Shown: piece by piece, positions 11,440-22,129 of the stretch | Position numbering within the stretch: position 1 is the first letter of the stretch | How the letters are laid out: each line of letters begins with the position of its first letter | Origin: Cristatella mucedo | Lineage: Eukaryota; Bryozoa; Phylactolaemata; Cristatellidae | Length of the DNA: 39,313 nucleotides | Assembly (NCBI GenBank): GCA_009760855.2 | Contig: WPIO01000477.1 | Coordinates: 1 to 39,313, forward strand | Reading direction: 5' to 3' | Position numbers and translations under genes: made by a program | The notes under the pieces: generated by a model | Databases searched by the model: none | Told to the model about the DNA's origin: nothing | What the model saw: only the letters and a program-made list of their open reading frames with translations

Positions 11440-12952
11440 CCAATTTCAGATTACATTATAATATTCACTTCACGAACCCGACCCAAGCCCCGTTGTCTAG
11501 GTGCAGGTACTGGCAGCTGTGTTACACGTTACCTAAAGCAAACAGGGCTAGCTACGTGGGCGGTTCTTATTTTGCCTCAATCTTTCGGCAGCTTTCGATG
11601 CTATCAAGCAACACGCCTTCTAGAAGCCTCTCATCTCGCCTGGGCATTCGCAGGCACTGCTCTGCAAAGTGTCAGGTCCCATCTCAGTGGGCGACTCCAG
11701 AGTGTGGCTGTGAATCGTTTTTGACTAAGATAGGTCCGAGGTACCTGCAGGAAAAATGGGGTACCTCAGGGCTCCCTGCTGCGTCCGTATCTTTTCCGGT
11801 TTTCTAGTCACTTTCTTGCCGATGCGATTGCCACGTCCAATCTAGGCTTTCCTTCTATCCGGACGACACCTCAGTTGTACCTTTGCTTTGATCCCTCCTA
11901 CTCTGCGAGCACGTCTTGAGTTCTCCCAACTCCCTGTTCTGCGTGTATTGATGACATTTGGATAGCAGCAATCTTCTTAAATTAGATGATAAAAAACTAA
12001 ATATTTATGGGGCGAACCAAGTGTGATTTAGAAATTGGAAAGGCTATCTCTCTCAAAATCGGCTGGAGCATATCTCATGTTGAATCTGCACCGTAATCTA
12101 GCTATCTTGTTCCAAAGTGACCTTTCGTTAGAACGCCACATAAGCTCTACAATCAAGCCCCGCGGCCAACTTTCAGCTACGTAAAATTGCTCAAAGTTCG
12201 GGGGTTGTTTAGATAGGGCCACCACATCTAAGTTGATCCGTGCGATTATTTTGAAATCTCGTAAACTCCTTTTGTAAAATCGCTGCTTGCTGGGACTACC
12301 GGCCTGATCGAGGGGGCAGGCCGATTACAGCTGCCGTGCACCAGCTAGGCTTGTCTGTCGTGAGCGTCGCATTTGCCAGATCACACCACTTCTCGCCGAC
12401 CTGCACTGGCTACCAGTCAAGCAACGGAACGACTTTGAGTTCTTGGGGGGGTCGCTCACTTTTAGGTCCTTCAGTGTTCGGCTCCAGGCTTTACTCTCAG
12501 ATCTACTCCCCCACCCGGCCAAACGTCGTACAACCCACTTTTTTGGAAACTAACTTGCCTATACTATGTACGAACGTCAAATCCTTTGAAGACACATGCA
12601 TTTAGTTCGTATGCTCTCAAAGCCTGGAACTCACTACCGACTTCTTCACGGTATCCCCTTAACTACTAAAAGCGAACCTCTTTATGAAAGCATTTAGTGG
12701 GTCCCCTATGATTCGTCTTTTATGTGCTTATGCGTTGCTCACAAGGGTGGGGTGGTACTGTTGCATGCTGCCACTAACCACACTGCATACCGACCCTGTA
12801 CTTGTCACCCCTAGCCATGTTCTTCATGTTGTTTATTAAGCACGATACCACTCACCGTTTGATCATGTTTCCTTTGTAGAAAATGTAAAGCGCTTGGAAA
12901 GAGATTGAGTTCTCTCAGTGTGCTTTATCAAGTGTATTATTGTTATTATTTG
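11440..12952 (+). mobile_element. LINE (family 1), RT to 3' end, broken
   Basis: Longest stretch of reverse transcriptase together with the copy at 24213. Near 11560-11800 the pattern of the palm region is readable (peptide SHLSGRLQSVAVNRF, then GVPQGSLL-like sequence near 11760). The catalytic Y-x-D-D motif region is near 11855 and reads YPDD. The C-terminal segment (about 12330-12660) and the 3' hairpin tail (12885-12945) follow. Multiple frameshifts and stops make it inactive. The start is approximate. Confidence 0.8.
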
Positions 12953-12997
12953 TTTGGTCTGTTTAACTTGGTAGTGGTAGAGCCACAACCGGAAGTC

Positions 12998-13472
12998 GCT
13001 TGTCTCTCTGCCTATCTGTCTCTGTCTCTCTATCTCTCTGTGTCTGTGTCTCTGTGTCTCTGTCTCTCTCTGTCTCTCTCTGTCTCTCCCTTTTTGGTAT
13101 GTCTGTCTGTCCGTGTTTGTCTGTCTGTGTCTGTCCGTCGCTGTCTGTCTGTCTGTCTCTCTGCGTCTCTGTCTAATGTCTCTGTCTGTCTGTCTCTGTC
13201 TGTCTCTGTCTGTCTCTGTCTGTCTCTGTCTGTCTCTGTCTGTCTGTCTCTGTCTGTCTCTATCTGTCTCTGTCTGTCTCTGTCTGTCTCTGTCTGTCTC
13301 TGTCTGTCTCTGTCTGTCTCTGTCTGTCTCTGTCTGTCTCTGTCTGTCTCTGTCTGTCTCTGTCTGTCTCAGTCTGTCTCTATCCGTCTCTGTCCGTCTC
13401 TGTCCGTCTCTGTCCGTCTCTGTCCGTCTCTGTCCGTCTCTGTCCGTCTCTGTCCGTCTCCCTTTCTCCCAT
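12998..13472. repeat. (CTGTCT)n / (CCGTCTCTGT)n simple repeat
   Basis: About 470 nt of TCTG/TCTC units with a sharp internal change at about 13380, where TCTG units become a regular TCCGTCTCTG array. It directly follows the LINE tail at 12952. The serine/leucine/cysteine frame across it is not a gene. Confidence 0.95.
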
Positions 13473-13479
13473 CCCTCTT

Positions 13480-14650
13480 AATGCTGCTGCTATTGCGGCG
13501 TTATCTGGACGCCACAGATGAATGCTGACTAAATGTGTAAGCCATATAGCCAATAGCATCGTCCGAGCGGTCAAGTCTTAAGTGTCGGCCCGCCACTTTC
13601 TGAACATGGTAGATCTAAAATCGTGACCGGAATCAGATGAGAATGAACCGCTCGGCCTGACCTGGCGTGTTCATAAGCAAACAGTACCTTCTGGACAGTG
13701 GCATTTAATGTACCGGCCTTCAGCTCAACACTCAAGTGTTACTTTAGCCGTCTGTCTAGTATAGATTAGCCCCAATGCCGTCATTGTGTACATTTTTGGA
13801 TACAGCCATTGTGCGTGGTCATCAGGTACCCCCTAATTACTGTGACTAGTCGTACGGTCATTTTGAGTACCTGTTTGTATTGTCATCAGATGGTGGTAAC
13901 TGATCATTAGACGCAGGTCCGTGACCCACACCTGCCGCTGCGGCGGATATTATTGAAAGCAGCTGCGACCTCATGATCTTGGTAATTAACCAGCAAGGAA
14001 GTTGTTGAAGAGCTCTAGGGGCAGCGACTTCCTCAATCGTAGCATGGAACGAGGAGAAAAGTATCACTCGTCGCCCTTTCGTGGCCGGGTGTGCAGGACG
14101 CGCCCATGATTGCCAGAATGTGCAAGCTATCTTAATTTACTGCATTCTTTTAAGAGCTAGCAATTACTATTAGGAGCTATTTTTTACACGATTGCAAGGC
14201 AGATTTTATGTGTAAGATTGACGTGGTTCCTTTCCGGTTTATGTACAGCGCCTAGAAAATGACTTCGCTCTCAAAAGCTGCCTTTACGCTGTCGAATTTT
14301 CCTGCCTCATCGGCACCGACTCAGCTCTAATTTCCCGTTTTAGCTACTATGTCGCTAAATCGCGGGGTTGGAGCCAAAATGGGCCGACTGTCAAGAAGTA
14401 GAAGCCGCAGCTACTTTTAAACTCCTTGCTGTACCAGCCGACCAATTCAAACTCCGGAGTAAGTCCCACACACCTCTGATCAGAATAAAAGAGGTTGACG
14501 TTCATACGCTGGGTTTTATCGAGGCATTCAGGTAAAGTCCCTGTTTGTCGGAGGTTTGTGAGTTGTAGCCGCGGCTTCGCTCCTAGAAAAAAGACGATGC
14601 GAGTCTGCAGGTGGAATGCACCCACACACAGTTAACTTTATATTTAAAGT
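13480..14650. other. no recognisable gene
   Basis: Unique, mixed-composition DNA. A 92-codon minus frame at 14347-14625 lacks supporting signals. A weak LINE-tail resemblance occurs near 14247-14295. Confidence 0.4.
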
Positions 14651-14654
14651 ACCT

Positions 14655-14705
14655 AGAAAGAGACTACTTTATCTAGGGCACTATACTAATGTATAGAGGA
14701 CGATT
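14655..14705 (+). mobile_element. LINE (family 1) tail remnant
   Basis: The segment 'cctagaaagagactacttta' and what follows align with the hairpin tail of the family, degenerate on the 3' arm. Confidence 0.45.
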
Positions 14706-14759
14706 CATATGGACCCAGAAAATGCTCAGGAAAAGTTGAGTTTTTAGCTTTAAATGTCG

Positions 14760-15345
14760 TCGAGTCAGACCGTGTCGTGAAGTCAGTCGGGTGTGAATTC
14801 CACGCTTTGGAAAAATTCCAGCTAAAGGCACGGTCTTCTAAAGATCTGACGTTAGTTCTAGGCACAGCTGAACGGTTGGAGTCCGACGAGTGGTTGGTAC
14901 GATGCCTGGCTGATTGGGAAGTAGTTCGGATCGGTAGGCTGGAGCAAGAGAATGAAGGGACCTTAATTTAATTGACACAACCGTGAAGCCGTTACACTGC
15001 TTGATGAGGAGCCACTGCAGGTCGGGAAGCAGTAGAGTGTTATGGCAACTGATACGCTCGCTGCAGACAAGCCTAAATAAACAAATAAATCCTAGCTGAT
15101 TAAACAGCCTCATTTTGTATAGCGACAGAAGAGCCTTTACGGCTGTCACCACCGCTTGTAGTTGCGATACAGGATCGCCCACCGCAGGAATCAAACCCAC
15201 GACCTCGGGACCGACGTCGTGAAAGCAACCGCCTTACCTAGTGTGCCATCACGGCTCACCAAGCCTAGCTGCTGAGTGTTGCACCAACTTTAAGCGCCTT
15301 ATTGCACATTTCGGACGGTCTGGAAGCAGCGAGCTACGTGAGTGC
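14760..15345 (-). mobile_element. LINE (family 1) fragment split by SINE-2
   Basis: Equivalent of the RT C-terminal coding region in reverse orientation, 14760-15075 and 15268-15345. The LINE sequence stops at 15075 and resumes at 15261 after a SINE-2 insertion, with the 7-bp AAGCCTA present on both sides. Frame broken. Confidence 0.8.
15076..15260 (-). mobile_element. SINE-2 (tRNA-derived), with target duplication
   Basis: Read on the minus strand it starts with a tRNA-like head: box A TGGCACACTAGG fits TRGYNNANNNG, and box B GGTTTGATTCC fits GGTTCGANTCC. A unique body and a tail containing 'gctatacaaaatgaggctgt' follow, ending in an ATTT-type A/T tail. It is flanked by the direct repeat AAGCCTA at 15069-15075 and 15261-15267 and sits inside an older LINE. 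Length 185 nt. Confidence 0.9.
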
Positions 15346-15347
15346 CT

Positions 15348-15497
15348 TGTTTAAATAAATAATTCATTTATATAGCGCCCCAAGAGAACTTCATCTCTAT
15401 TCAGGCGCTTCACATTTGCCTCGGGGCTCGAGCCCACGACCTCAGTCAGACCTTGGTCAGGGCGAGCACCTTAACCGCTAGACCAAACCAGCTCGGC
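15348..15497 (-). mobile_element. SINE-1 (tRNA-derived), best copy
   Basis: On the minus strand: box A TGGTCTAGCGG and a box-B-like GGGCTCGAGCC, giving a tRNA-like head. The tail that follows (gcgcctgaatagagatgaag and on) matches the family-1 LINE tail. It ends in AAATGAATTATTTATTT. Its A/T tail abuts the LINE fragment at 15345. Confidence 0.85.
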
Positions 15498-15499
15498 AT

Positions 15500-16398
15500 G
15501 TTGCAACTATAACGTCCGCCTCGGTCGGCGACTTGGGTTCTTACCCACTGCACGACTTTCGTGAGTCGAAGCTAGCCGGAAAAGAAAACCGAGCCGTCTT
15601 CTACCGCGTCTATGGTACTCAGTGAATGGCTGGACACGTACGAGGTGGCCTTCAGTGACCGACGAAACTAACAAAATGGCTTTGGTGGTGTATGCAAGGA
15701 AAGCAGAAGTTTCAAAATATCGAGCGACCGGAAACCGCCTGAAGTGGGGCTGAGTGCGAAAAGGAGTAACACGTGCAAGTTGCACGTACGCGGGGTGGTT
15801 CCAGCGTCAATTGGCTTGAATCGACAGCCGGAAAAGGAAGCTGCGTCTTCAACGTCTTTGCTGCTGCACTGCGTTTGTGGCTTGGACCAATCTTAAAGTA
15901 CTCCTCGGAACCTCGGCGGCGCCGCTTCGGCCGCGCCTAACGGGAAACATGGCGATGCAGAAGAAGCCGAATTATCGCTTTGCAGCGCGAGTGTAGCGAA
16001 AGACAAGAAGTAATGCTCCGGCGGCTTCGATGTAGCGAAATACAGGTGGAGCCGCTGTGCAGGGTCCTGGCCACATACTGGTTGCGTCAGAGCGTCAACG
16101 GTGCCGAGAGCACGGCAAGAGAACGCCGAGTCGCTGCCGAGCCAGGCCCGCGAGGCCCGACCGGCAAGCCACTTGCCGTCCGCGCCTGTCGGGGTCGCCC
16201 GAGCCTGGGTTTGCGCTCGCTCGCTGCTACATATCTCTCGAGCGCCCAGCGCTGGCCGCCGCGGAGCGTCGAGCATTGCACTGGTGACTTACAGCTGCGT
16301 CCGCTGTGAGTCAGTCGTTGCTAGCGCTCATCAACAGCCGACGGAAAGTTGCCGGTACTTTCGAGCTTCATAAGCTTTCTTGCTGGCGCTCATTGTAG
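15500..16398. other. GC-rich 5' region of paralogue A; first exon not resolved
   Basis: The first coding exon of paralogue A should lie here by analogy with B. CpG-rich overlapping frames prevent a choice. An ATG in good context at 15950 (MAMQKKPNYRF...) reaches a phase-0 but poor donor (gtgtag) 14 codons later, so it is only a guess. Confidence 0.4.
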
Positions 16399-17632
16399 CT
16401 GACCGATCGCGAAGATAAAGTTCGGCTGCTGCGCCTGAACGAGGCAACCAGTGAGTACAGCACGGACCAGGTAATGATGAGGAGAATTGCAATACATACT
16501 TTAGCGTTCTCAGAGAACTGCGTCTCTTTCTAGGTATCATATATTATACCTGCATACGGTGCTAAGTACGCGAGTACATATCTCTGCACCCGCCGCGTGC
16601 ACCTGCTGCTGCTGCCGAGTTCACATCCCACGGGCTCGTGAGCCTGCGGAAGTGACACGCTCGCTGTTTTGCTAGGTGCTCAGGATTCTCGAGCAGTTCG
16701 ACGGCAGCGAGAGAGTCCAAGCTCTTACAGAGATGGCGGCAGTAAGAGCAGATGGTTCTCGCCGCCGCCGCCTCTGCCTCTGCTGCATCAGCCCTTCCCC
16801 GCCGTCCCTCTTCCTGGTCGCCGAGCTCGCTCGCTCGCCAGCCGCTGCTTCCAGCTTCGCCGCATCTGAAAGCCTCGCCGCTAGCTAACGTCGGCACTTT
16901 TAGCACCGCCGCGTCGGCTTCGTGCTCATTGAACGTCCGAACTGCTGTCCTGCTCGCAGAGCGTCTTGCCGATGAAGTGCTCAGAGTGCGTGCTCATCAT
17001 GGACCTCGCTGAAAACGAAAGGGACAAGCTTAGCATGCTGATCACGGTCGCCAAGTAGGAAGCACGCTCGCGTGCACGATTGACGCACAGCCTTACATGC
17101 CCAGACTTGTCAGCGCTCGGGTGCCTTTTTAGTTCGTTAATGGATGCATCGTTGGCTGACTGTCGGGCTTTGGTTAAGGATTCCTTTTCCGACTATGGAT
17201 TAAGAGAAAGAGCTCGCGATATTTTGCTGAGGGTTCGTAGTAGCTCTCAGCTCGTTCAGTCGCTCGGCGCTAGGCGGTCGCCGGGTCACGACCCTGCGCT
17301 CAACCGGCCATTCATGCTTTATTCGTCCACTTGCAGGCCGCCGGTCGGTACCACGTCGGCCTAGTAGGTGCTCGCGAGTATAAGTTGCCGACGACCGCCT
17401 TGCCGATTGGTGGACTCACAGGTAGGTACGCGTGCTTGCTTCGCCTGGCCAAGTCCGTCTTCAAGCTTACCGACTCGCCGGACGGTCGGTAAGCTGCACG
17501 AATGGCCGAGGTGGTGGCCGATAGCCGCGTCACTTCTTAGTCTGCGATTCGCTGTCAATTGCAGAGGCGCCGAACGTCAACTTCAACATTCCTAAAGAAC
17601 GCGAGCTTATGCAGCGAAAGCGCCAACCCTAG
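16399..17632 (+). CDS. paralogue A: small multi-exon gene, DUF4476-like pattern
   Basis: Hand-spliced exons: 16399-16470, 16676-16741, 16960-17054, 17133-17232 and 17567-17632 (stop TAG 17630). Acceptors are attgtag, gctag, ctcgcag, tttttag and gcagag; donors are gtaatg, gtaaga, gtagga and gttcgt. Intron phases are 0, 0, 2, 0. The 132 visible residues run from LTDREDKVRLL through VLRILEQF...QALTEMAA, SVLPMKC and SFSDYGLRERARDILLR to a basic tail ending ERELMQRKRQP. No signal peptide or membrane segment is visible. Every central exon has a matching exon in paralogue B. The spacing of Asp/Lys-Leu-Leu, a T-x-Q-V start of a helix and aromatic-acidic turns recalls DUF4476 repeats (inference from memory, not tested). 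Function unknown. The first exon was not found. Confidence 0.65.
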
Positions 17633-17639
17633 CTAGAAC

Positions 17640-18140
17640 GGAACTGTTGCATCCTCTTCTGACCGTTCTAATTACCGGCTAGCGGCAGTGCGTCTCTCTG
17701 AATGGCGTCTCTCCGATCGGAGGCTGACCGGAACCGGCGCTTCGTCTTCACTCGCTGTGGCAGTCACTGGCCACTCCGCTGCACTCGGAAAGCGCCGCGC
17801 GTCGAAACAAAAGGAAGAGTGTGAATTGCCTACTTCCTCTCACATAGAGCGCCATACGAGCTCGAAATAAGAAAATCGCAATTCCTGTTTCAGTCACTCT
17901 TCGCTGACACACTTGGCTATGCACTTCGTAAAAATCGAAGCAAACAGCGGAACGTCGGCGTCTCTTTCGGCGCCATTCGCAGGAGACATGAGTTACATGC
18001 GAGGTCCGTTGTGCAGCCATGACATATGACCCACTGCAGCGCTCGGCATACTCATGGTGGCGTGGCGCTGTGCCGCAAGTCAGTTCAAGTGTCTTAGGTG
18101 GAAAAACGCGATTGCAAATGAAATATAGTAAGTTGTACAT
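17640..18140. other. downstream of paralogue A, nothing assigned
   Basis: No canonical AATAAA was found soon after the stop at 17632. Open frames here are short and overlap on both strands. Confidence 0.4.
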
Positions 18141-18142
18141 CA

Positions 18143-18313
18143 AGCGTGCATGTCACCCCTAACCACCATGTTATTCATGTTGTTTATCAAGCATGATATT
18201 ACTCACCATTCAATCGCGTTTCCCTTTGCAGCAAATGTAAAGCGCCTAGAAAGAGATTGAGTTCTCTGAGGGCGCTTTATTAAGTGCATTATTATTATAA
18301 TTATTACTATTAT
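18143..18313 (+). mobile_element. LINE (family 1) 3' end
   Basis: 5'-truncated copy of the last ~170 nt: 3' UTR, hairpin tail (gcgcctagaaagagattgag near 18243) and an imperfect ATT microsatellite. Confidence 0.9.
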
Positions 18314-18585
18314 ACGTGGTATACTCTCAGCGCTAGCCGTAGTTCGATGAAAGGCGATCGCCGGACTCGCGGCGAAGAAGCAGGGACAACGAATATCAAG
18401 TAGTTTATGTCGACTCATCGATGCTTTTTATGTCGACTCATTGATGCAAGAACCCCAAGCGAAGAGACCTCGGTTGAGTGTGCTTTATGGTTGAAGTCCG
18501 CAAGGCATGCCTTCTCCCGGAAATGCGATAGCAAATAGAGTGGAAAATAATGGAGGTAAAGATTGCCAGAATGAAGGGGTCAGCT

Positions 18586-18726
18586 GGTTTGGCCCTGTGG
18601 CTAAGGTGCTCACCCCGACCAAGGTATGGCCGAGGTCGTGGGCTCAAGCCCTAAGGCATATGTGAAGCGCCTGAATAGAGATAAATTTCTCTTAGGGCGC
18701 TATACAAATGAACTATTTGTATATAC
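18586..18726 (+). mobile_element. SINE-1 copy
   Basis: tRNA-like head with degenerate box A (TGGCCCTGTGG) and box B (GGGCTCAAGCC), then the shared tail 'gcgcctgaatagagataaat' and ATGAACTATTTGTAT. Confidence 0.8.
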
Positions 18727-19650
18727 CATCTTGACGCTCAAGAATGTAAAGAATGAAACGCCATGTCCAACGTAGTAAACCCAATTTGAGTGTTATTGCT
18801 GCAAAATGAGGCTGCAGCTCCCCAGAGCCCTAAAGGAATTACATAACCAATCTGTGTATCAACCTTCAAAGAGCGACACTGACCTTACAATGTTGTCGAC
18901 ACTATACGTAGGAAAGCGCACAGTATGAAGTTATTGACAGCTTGTGAAAGAGAAAGGCTCCTGATTATATTGTATTAGTGAACAGTCGGGAAGCCCGGAA
19001 TATGTGAATGTGGATATAACAGAGCTCGTCTCAGGTTAGACGGTCGTTGTTACTGCGATGGAATTCAGCATTACTCAATGACAGGATATTAGCCAAGAGG
19101 ATCTCGTGAGAAAGCGTTTTAACCTGGTTTGGGATGAGGCTAATGCTTGTATCGTTGTAGTTACCGTGTGTAGTGAGAAGAACTTCGTAAATCGAACAAA
19201 AAAGTTGAACAGTCTAAGGGTGCTTCTTCTGCCTGAGGCGATATACAGGTGGAACTGTCGCCTCGAAGGACAGCTAGCAAATCGCGGAGGTCGCCCCAAT
19301 GCACGAACGTTTTCAGATGGTGGTGGTTGTGGCCCGAATGCAAGAACGTTTTTCAGGTTGTCGTAGAACGCAACAGCAATCACCTTTGCCCATAGCTCTG
19401 CAATAGCACCGCCCACACATGATTAAATTACCTGGCTTTATTCAAACTACAAATGCTAACCGATGGAAAGCTTATAAAGCACCATCGCGATAGCAGCCAC
19501 TCATTAACGACTAGTACTCGGTATCAAAATTGTCTATGGCAGCTAATCAGACACCGAAGCCGAATGCTACTTTGAATGCTCAAGCCCATCCACGCTCAGA
19601 ATTCACGAACCGAGAAAGCTCCCGCAGCTGCGGTAGTCAAGGTCTGGCTC
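18727..19650. other. no recognisable gene
   Basis: AT-rich unique DNA. Near 19283-19350 an imperfect short duplication (aatgcacgaacgttttcaga and aatgcaagaacgtttttcag) lies in tandem about 40 nt apart. Confidence 0.45.
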
Positions 19651-19651
19651 A

Positions 19652-20955
19652 CATGACGATAAAACTAACTTACTAGTTATGGGCAAACACTGTGTGATTC
19701 ACAAATTGGAAAGGCTGACGCTCAAAATTGGCTCTACCAGCATATCCCTCCCGACCTGCGTCAGAACATCCCCTGACCTGACCACAATTAAATAGAATTC
19801 AAAAACACCTATTTAGGACAGCATTTAGTGGGTCCATGTTATTTGTCCTTGATGTGCTTATGCGTGCTGACATTGTGCACGCTGCCACTAGCCACATTTG
19901 CATGCTGACCCTGTGCATGTCACCCCCTAACCATGTGATTCATTTTGTTTGTTTTTCAAGCATGATTTTACTTACCATTCAATTGCATTTCACTTTGCAG
20001 CAAATGTAAAGCGCCTAGAAAGAGATTAAGTTCTCTGAGGGCGCTTTATCAAAGTGAATTATTATTATTATTATTATTATATCCAGTTGAATCAGCTCGA
20101 AATCTAGGTGTCATATTCCAAAGTGACCTCTCGTTAGACGACCATATCAGCTCCACAGTCAAATCTGCCTACTTTCAGCTTCATAACCTTGCTAAAATTC
20201 GGGCTTGTTTAGATAAAGATACCACGTCCAAGTTGGTCCATGCATTCGTGACATCCCGTCTCGACTTCTGCAACTCACTGCTTACTGGCCTACCAGCATG
20301 TGCGATCAGGCGATTGCAGCTGGTGCAAAACTCTGCAGCTAGGCTTGTCTGTCGTGACCGTCGCAGTTGCCACATTACACCAATTCTCGCCGACCTGCAC
20401 TAGCTACCAGTCAAGCAACGGATTGACTTCAAGGTTTTGTCGCTCACTTTTAGGTCCCTTCATTCTATGGCTCCAGCCTATCTGTCAGATATACTACCCC
20501 ATCAGGCCAAGCATCGTACCACCCGCTTTTCGCAATCCAACAGTCTATAAATACCTCGTACAAATCTCAAATCCTTTGGAGACCGTGCATTTAGTTCGTA
20601 TGCTCCCAAAGCCTGGAACTGCCTCCCGACCTGCGTCAGAACATCCCCTGACCTGACCACAATTAAAAAGAATTCAAAAACACCTATTTAGGACAGCATT
20701 TAGTGGGTCCATGTTATTTGTCCTTGATGTGCTTATGCGTTCTGACATTGTGCACGCTGCCACTAGCCACATTTGCATGCTGACCCTGTGCATGTCACCC
20801 CCTAACCATGTGATTCATTTTGTTTGTTTATCAAGCATGAAACCACTCACCATTCAATTGCATTTCCCTTTGCAGCAAATGTAAAGCGCCTAGAGAGAGA
20901 GAGATTGAGTTCTCTGAGGGCGCTTTATCAAGTGCAGTATTATTATTATTATTAT
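19652..20955 (+). mobile_element. LINE (family 1) copy hosting a nested copy
   Basis: The host consists of 19652-19747 and 20085-20955. It is 5'-truncated just upstream of 'atgacgataaaactaac'. After the nested insertion it resumes in the correct place (agttgaatcagctcgaaatc) and runs through the RT C-terminal segment and 3' UTR to a hairpin tail and TTA repeat. The C-terminal coding part is nearly open but frameshifted and carries a TAG where other copies have tryptophan near 20401. Confidence 0.85.
19748..20078 (+). mobile_element. nested LINE (family 1) 3' fragment with target duplication
   Basis: A 331-nt 5'-truncated copy, beginning 'ctcccgacctgcgtcagaac' and ending in the hairpin tail and TTA repeat, inserted in the same orientation into another copy. 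ATATCC is repeated at 19742-19747 and 20079-20084. Its first ~230 nt differ from the host's own 3' end by only about two bases. Confidence 0.8.
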
Positions 20956-21052
20956 TTGTCTTATCTTTTGCCACCACGTTAAACAGCAACCGGCCTCGGC
21001 CGCTTATAAAGGAACTAGACCTGCGGTAGCTGTCGACATGCGGCTTGCTCAC

Positions 21053-21226
21053 CTCGTCAGGTTCAACCGTTGAAACAAAACAGGCAGAAAAATCAGCAGC
21101 AGCTGTAGGTAAAAATCTATCAAAAAATGTTCGAAAAAACCTAAGCAAGCTATTGTCGCTATATGTACCCTTCGTGGCCATCGACCTTCCATCGGCATCG
21201 AGCGGGGCACCATTGAGTCGTGGCAT
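21053..21226 (-). CDS. candidate first coding exon, unknown
   Basis: On the minus strand a 58-codon frame starts at ATG and ends exactly at a consensus donor (GACGAG then gtgagc); an acceptor-like ctgacacag lies just upstream. The reading includes GTYSDNSLLRFFRTFFDRFL. The + strand is also open across 21045-21479 (lysine-rich), so coding strand is uncertain. No family recognised. Confidence 0.28.
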
Positions 21227-21892
21227 CAAGTGCACGGAATCGCTGTGTCAGATCTGTCGGCCACCGGCGCTTCCTTCGCTTGGCTGCGTACAGTTGAAGC
21301 AACTCCGCGAGCATCAGTCAATCTTGTCTCATCGGGTGCCCGGAAGTACTGAAAACCGAGCGAAAGTAGTGCGAACATCACAGGGAGCAGCGCGCTTCCA
21401 CCAACAGTTGCACGAACAGCTGCATTCGCTATGCTTATATCCTAGTGTCGCATCGCTAGTCAAGTTAAGGCAACCATAAAATAATTTCGGATGTCGGGGG
21501 TTATATACCGAGGATTCAATCTATTGTCTTTAATGACGCTAAGTTGGCCACCGTGTAGGGGCACCAAGATATATGGCCTAGCAGTCGCCAATCCCAAAGC
21601 ATTAATTGTATACCAATAGTATTAGTGACCTAGTCGTCAAAAGCTTCAAATCGAGCTGAATGCGACAAAGAACCTTCATAAAGTAGATCCAAGCCTTCGC
21701 TTTCATTGTACGGCATCGGCACAATAGGCATGTGGAAGCATCTCGGACTGACTGCATTGCATGTTGCCGAAACGCAAGCGTGTGCAAAGAGACAGGGCTG
21801 TTGTAAGTTTAGTGAGGTGCAGCTCTGAGACCATCGAATAGGATCGCAGTCTCTCAAAACCCGTTGGACCGGTATATCAAAAATAAATGGTG

Positions 21893-21951
21893 CTTATTCA
21901 ACAGCTTCGTTTCTATAGCGGCACAGCACACGAGCCTAATGGCTGTCGCCT
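21893..21951 (-). mobile_element. SINE-2 tail fragment
   Basis: Complement of the SINE-2 3' part (tail, then 'ggcgacagccattaggctcg'), lying immediately in front of a + strand copy. Confidence 0.65.
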
Positions 21952-22128
21952 GTTCAACCGGGCCGCGATAGCCCATGAGGTAAAGTTCTGGCTCTTGACG
22001 ACCGAGGTAATGGGTTCTAATCCTGCAGTAGGCGATTCTTTATTGCCAACTACAAGCGGTGGCGATGTCCGTTTAGGTTCTTCTGGCGCTATACAAATGA
22101 GGTTGTTTAATCAGCTAGTATTTTGTTG
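21952..22128 (+). mobile_element. SINE-2 copy
   Basis: tRNA-like head with box A TAGCCCATGAG and box B GGTTCTAATCC. The body (caactacaagcggtggcgat) and tail (gctatacaaatgaggttgtt) match the copy at 15076. Confidence 0.85.
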
Positions 22129-22129
22129 G

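Noticed and set aside
12905-13528. 207-codon Cys/Leu/Ser frame
   Set aside because: Translation of a simple repeat; begins in a LINE tail.
15155-15260. Functional tRNA genes in SINE heads
   Set aside because: Boxes A and B are present but there is no cloverleaf acceptor stem, and the same unit recurs with SINE body and tail.
15893-16373. Overlapping frames upstream of paralogue A
   Set aside because: Same GC effect; none joins in phase to the exon at 16399 with a good donor.
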